Below, piece after piece: positions 41,588 to 44,366 of a stretch of DNA of 44,366 bases. Source of the stretch: UBA931 sp036825435 (lineage in GTDB: Bacteria > Pseudomonadota > Gammaproteobacteria > Burkholderiales > Casimicrobiaceae). Numbering within the stretch: the first letter of the stretch is position 1; each line of letters begins with the position of its first letter. Both the position numbers and the translations under genes were made by a program. Below the pieces are notes generated by a model, which had not been told where the DNA came from, ran no database searches, and was given only the letters and a program-made list of their open reading frames with translations. The stretch lies in assembly GCA_036825435.1 (NCBI GenBank), contig DAISYG010000010.1, positions 1 through 44,366 on the forward strand. Reading direction: 5' to 3'.

Positions 41588-44173
41588 TCAGAAGAGATCT
41601 GCGTTATCGTCAATCCACTTCATGTATTCGACAATATCTTTCACCTCTTCAGGCTTCATATTCTGATTCGGCATTCTCAAATTGAAGTGTCTGATCAGGA
41701 ACTGCGTGTATTCTTCGTTGAATTTGGATTCCGGATTCAACGTGAAGTCATACACCCACTGTTCACTGGTACGGGCAATCGCGCCTGTCAAGTCGGGACC
41801 GGAACTCACTTGACCGATCACGTGACAGCCGTTACAGCCGCCCTTGAGGTACGCGGTTTCACCACGTTGTGCTGCCGGCGACATTTCCGTTGCCACTTCG
41901 CGCGCCAATCTGTTCTTCGCGCGCAAACCAACGTCAGCGGTTTTCACCATGTACTGCCACACTTGGTTTTCCCAAAGGATGGCTTCGTCCATATTGCCCG
42001 CTTTCACTGCTGCGTCTGCCTTGGCTTTGACTTCAGGGATCTTGCCGTATTGATCAAGCGCGTCAACCACGAGCGCATTGATTTCCGGATACTTGTCGAA
42101 CCCTTTGTCTTTCAGATACTTCACAACCGACTGGATCACGTCATCCGTCGCTTTGTTGGTCGCGATGATCTTGTTGTATTCAGCCTGCAGTTCAGCTGGC
42201 GACATCTTGCGCAACTGCGTTGCCTTGACTTCTTCGTACGTCTTGTTCGGATCTTTCACGAAGAGATAACCCATCATTTCAAGGTGCAACGCCGAGCAGA
42301 ACTCGGTGCAGTAATACGGGAAGACACCTTCCTGATCCGCCACGAACGTGACCGATGCCGTTTTACCCGGCTCAACCGAAGCGTGAACGTTCATCGCGTC
42401 AATACCGAAGCCGTGGGTTTCGTCCTGTGCTCTTTCCAAGCTGGACAGGTAGATGGTCACGGTATCGCCTTTGTTGACGGTGATGTGTTCCGGCGTGATG
42501 TGCGAACGAATCAAAGTTGCATACACTCTTACGTTCGTACCATCGCGTTCGATCCGCTCTTGACCCGCAAGAACAGCGTGCGGGTGAGGCTTGCCAGTGC
42601 GACTGTCGGTACCGATATCGTAGGTCTTCTTCGTCTTCAGTTTGCTTGCGGCAATGGAGACGACGTCGTGCGGCTCACCCAATGGAATCGGCAAGTCATA
42701 AATCAACTCCATCTTCGGTCCGGTGATATCGATCAACTGGTGGTTCTGCGGATGCAGCGGGCCAACCGGGTTGAAGCGATCGATCGAAAGCTTGTCCAGC
42801 GCCAACAGATATTTACCGGCCGGCTTGGCAGATTTGCCTTCCATCGAATCCAAGTGACCGATGTTGTAGTGAACGTTGATGCGATCAAGAACCTTCAGGT
42901 TTTTGTAGTCCCACTTGACCACTTGCGAGTCAACATACAACGATGTGTAAAGAATACCGTCTACTGAATCGTACGCGGTATGCAATGGGCCAAGACCCAA
43001 TTCCACTTGACCATGCAGTGATTTCTTGAGATCAAGAATAGGAATACCGTAAGGATCGGTTCCGATGAACTCTTTCTTGTCGATCTGTGCCTTGATTTTC
43101 TGGAAATCATACACGGAAGCGTGGGAATCCAGCTTACCGCCGATCACGAGATAACGACCGTCCGGAGAGACGTCAACACCGTGTGGTGACTTGGGCTCAG
43201 GAATCAGGAACAATGCCCCCGCTTTGACTGCTGCGTCAATGGTAACAACGCGGTGGTTGTTGATGATTTTATAGTTGGCTTTATCCTGCGCCAGCTTTTC
43301 AATCGCTTTCCAGTTGAAAACGTGCAGGTAGTCGTTATCGTTACGGCTCATGCCCGCCTCAAACGGTGGCAACCCTTTTTCGACACCACCTGTATACATT
43401 TCACTGTTGAACGAGTTTACGAACGCCCAACCGTCGGAAATGCCTTTACCGGCATCGGAAAGATCTTGCATGTACGGCGGCAGTTCCAGCGTAAACGATT
43501 TGTCAATATCAATCCGACCAGCGTTCATGTCGAACTTCCACATGGTGATGGCGCCACGGAAATGCTCTTGGTAACTTTCGATCGGATAATAGTTGTCGTC
43601 CAGCGGTGCCGCGTATTGCGAGGCTTCGAGAACATATTCGGAGTTCGGCGTAACAAACGCGCCGCCGTGCTCACTCTTGATCACCGGGTTGGTGACAAGT
43701 TGCACTGTTTCGAAGTCTTTCAGGTCGATCACGCCCAGACGGGGGTTGGCTTTATCGTTGATGAACAGATAATCACCCGTGTACTCGCCATTCTTTTCGG
43801 TGAATGCCGGGTGGTGGGTGTCACCCCAAGTGATGTCCTTGCCACGAAACTTGCCGCCTTCCAAGACTTTCTTCGACTCATTGTCGTAGCCATAGCCTTG
43901 CCAAGGTTCCGGTGTGAACACCGCAATGTATTTGTAAATACGCATCGACGGCACACCATAAACGATGACTTGCCCCGACTGACCGCCCGAAGAAAACACG
44001 ATGAATTCATCTTTTCTTCCGGAAGGTTGGTACGTTTTGACTGCGGCAAGCACGTCCTTTTCGGACAGGTTCCGTTGTTTCATAATGGTTTGCAGGTCCT
44101 GCCCATAGGCCTGAGCTGCAAAAACACCCGCAACAAGGACTGTCCCGAGTTGCATTGCTGTTTTCATCTTCAT
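41588..44173 (-). CDS. nosZ: Clade II nitrous oxide reductase with C-terminal cytochrome c (cNosZ)
   Basis: Reduces N2O to N2 in the periplasm. 861 residues from the ATG at 44173 (GGAGGAAGTA directly upstream). A Sec signal peptide (about 1-24, no twin arginine) marks clade II, unlike the Tat-exported clade I. A seven-bladed propeller for the CuZ site (for example 'GDTHHPAFTEKNGEY', 'PHGVDVSPDGRYLVIGG') is followed by a cupredoxin domain with the CuA site 'YCTEFCSALHLEM' (cysteines at about 622 and 626) and a fused cytochrome c domain (CNGCH, about 780-784) that receives electrons. First gene of a ten-gene operon. NosR, usual in clade I, is absent. Confidence 0.97.
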   Translation of the reverse strand: MKMKTAMQLGTVLVAGVFAAQAYGQDLQTIMKQRNLSEKDVLAAVKTYQPSGRKDEFIVFSSGGQSGQVIVYGVPSMRIYKYIAVFTPEPWQGYGYDNESKKVLEGGKFRGKDITWGDTHHPAFTEKNGEYTGDYLFINDKANPRLGVIDLKDFETVQLVTNPVIKSEHGGAFVTPNSEYVLEASQYAAPLDDNYYPIESYQEHFRGAITMWKFDMNAGRIDIDKSFTLELPPYMQDLSDAGKGISDGWAFVNSFNSEMYTGGVEKGLPPFEAGMSRNDNDYLHVFNWKAIEKLAQDKANYKIINNHRVVTIDAAVKAGALFLIPEPKSPHGVDVSPDGRYLVIGGKLDSHASVYDFQKIKAQIDKKEFIGTDPYGIPILDLKKSLHGQVELGLGPLHTAYDSVDGILYTSLYVDSQVVKWDYKNLKVLDRINVHYNIGHLDSMEGKSAKPAGKYLLALDKLSIDRFNPVGPLHPQNHQLIDITGPKMELIYDLPIPLGEPHDVVSIAASKLKTKKTYDIGTDSRTGKPHPHAVLAGQERIERDGTNVRVYATLIRSHITPEHITVNKGDTVTIYLSSLERAQDETHGFGIDAMNVHASVEPGKTASVTFVADQEGVFPYYCTEFCSALHLEMMGYLFVKDPNKTYEEVKATQLRKMSPAELQAEYNKIIATNKATDDVIQSVVKYLKDKGFDKYPEINALVVDALDQYGKIPEVKAKADAAVKAGNMDEAILWENQVWQYMVKTADVGLRAKNRLAREVATEMSPAAQRGETAYLKGGCNGCHVIGQVSSGPDLTGAIARTSEQWVYDFTLNPESKFNEEYTQFLIRHFNLRMPNQNMKPEEVKDIVEYMKWIDDNADLF

Positions 44174-44248
44174 TACTTCCTCCTTTGGCAAAATGAGATG
44201 GAATTATTAAACTATTGCTTATTGATTTTATTGTTGTTATATGAAGGA

Positions 44249-44277
44249 ATTATTCACTGACGAGATAGTAATGTCAA
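44249..44277 (-). promoter_or_regulatory. nosZ promoter with possible FNR-type half-site
   Basis: On the minus strand, TTGACA (44277-44272), 17-base spacer, AATAAT (44254-44249), 75 bases before the nosZ start. A TTGAT half-site (44289-44285) sits where a class II FNR-family activator would bind relative to a start at about 44242; the second half (ATCAA) is not conserved. Bases 44290-44366 hold nothing else I can support. Confidence 0.6.
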
Positions 44278-44366
44278 GTCAAAAAATCAAGCGCTTTTCT
44301 CTCATAATCAACCTTGGATTCAACCACGAAGTGCAATTTTGACAACAGGAAGAAGGGTCAGGATGC

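Noticed and set aside
43253..44260. 335-codon plus-strand frame opposite nosZ
   Set aside because: Antisense shadow caused by nosZ codon use; nosZ is conserved over the full length.

Overview
The window looks like chromosome of a facultatively anaerobic betaproteobacterium. Three things point there: the left half keeps a gene order typical of that class (leuC-entericidin-leuD-leuB-asd-fimV-truA ... accD-folC-dedD-cvpA-purF, and ABC ATPase-ABC permease-bolA-murA), two proteins end in IPTL-CTERM type sorting tails, and base composition is moderate. Genus cannot be fixed from the sequence alone.

Layout. 1-1355: 3' part of a glycine/threonine-rich surface protein with an IPTL-type tail. 1449-15544, all on the minus strand: a long housekeeping block running leuC, a small lipoprotein, leuD, leuB, asd, fimV, truA, accD, folC, dedD, cvpA, purF. 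The trpFBA genes that usually sit between truA and accD are absent. 15730-16587: a divergent LysR regulator. 16795-20370: a 1191-residue DUF11-repeat surface protein with IPTL-CTERM. 20493-21170: beta-carbonic anhydrase. 21177-25863 (minus): murA, bolA-like, an ABC-2 exporter pair, a GT2 glycosyltransferase and a small membrane protein. 26016-27473: a tyrosine phenol-lyase/tryptophanase family enzyme behind a leader hairpin. 27474-27908: a 435-base non-coding stretch with a 143-base inverted repeat, a dispersed repeat, a promoter-like element and a folded leader ending in a strong intrinsic terminator. 27909-31869: an amidohydrolase, a class-1-like dihydroorotate dehydrogenase, pyrE and pyrF. 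31887-32447: a membrane protein gene interrupted by one in-frame amber codon. 32507-34401 (minus): a Tat-exported flavoprotein reductase plus a four-haem cytochrome c. 34794-44173 (minus): a complete clade II (cytochrome-fused, Sec-exported) nitrous oxide reductase operon, nosZ-B-D-G-C1-C2-H-F-L-Y, with a promoter upstream and a terminator hairpin between nosZ and nosB.

How it fits together. The right third is respiratory: NosZ reduces N2O in the periplasm, NosG/H/C1/C2/B probably bring quinol electrons to it, NosD/F/Y/L mature the copper centres, and the adjacent flavoprotein/cytochrome pair probably reduces an organic acceptor in the same compartment. The middle is nucleobase and amino-acid metabolism with apparently RNA-controlled leaders. 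The left is core leucine, aspartate-family, fatty-acid, folate and purine synthesis.

Most interesting points: the structured leader before the amidohydrolase-DHOD-pyrE-pyrF cluster, the composition of that cluster, the flavoprotein whose expected substrate arginine is replaced by tyrosine, the nosZ/nosB terminator, the amber-interrupted gene, the 143-base inverted repeat, and a modular dispersed repeat present in five copies that repeatedly abuts gene ends. I found no CRISPR array, tRNA, rRNA, integrase or insertion-sequence transposase.
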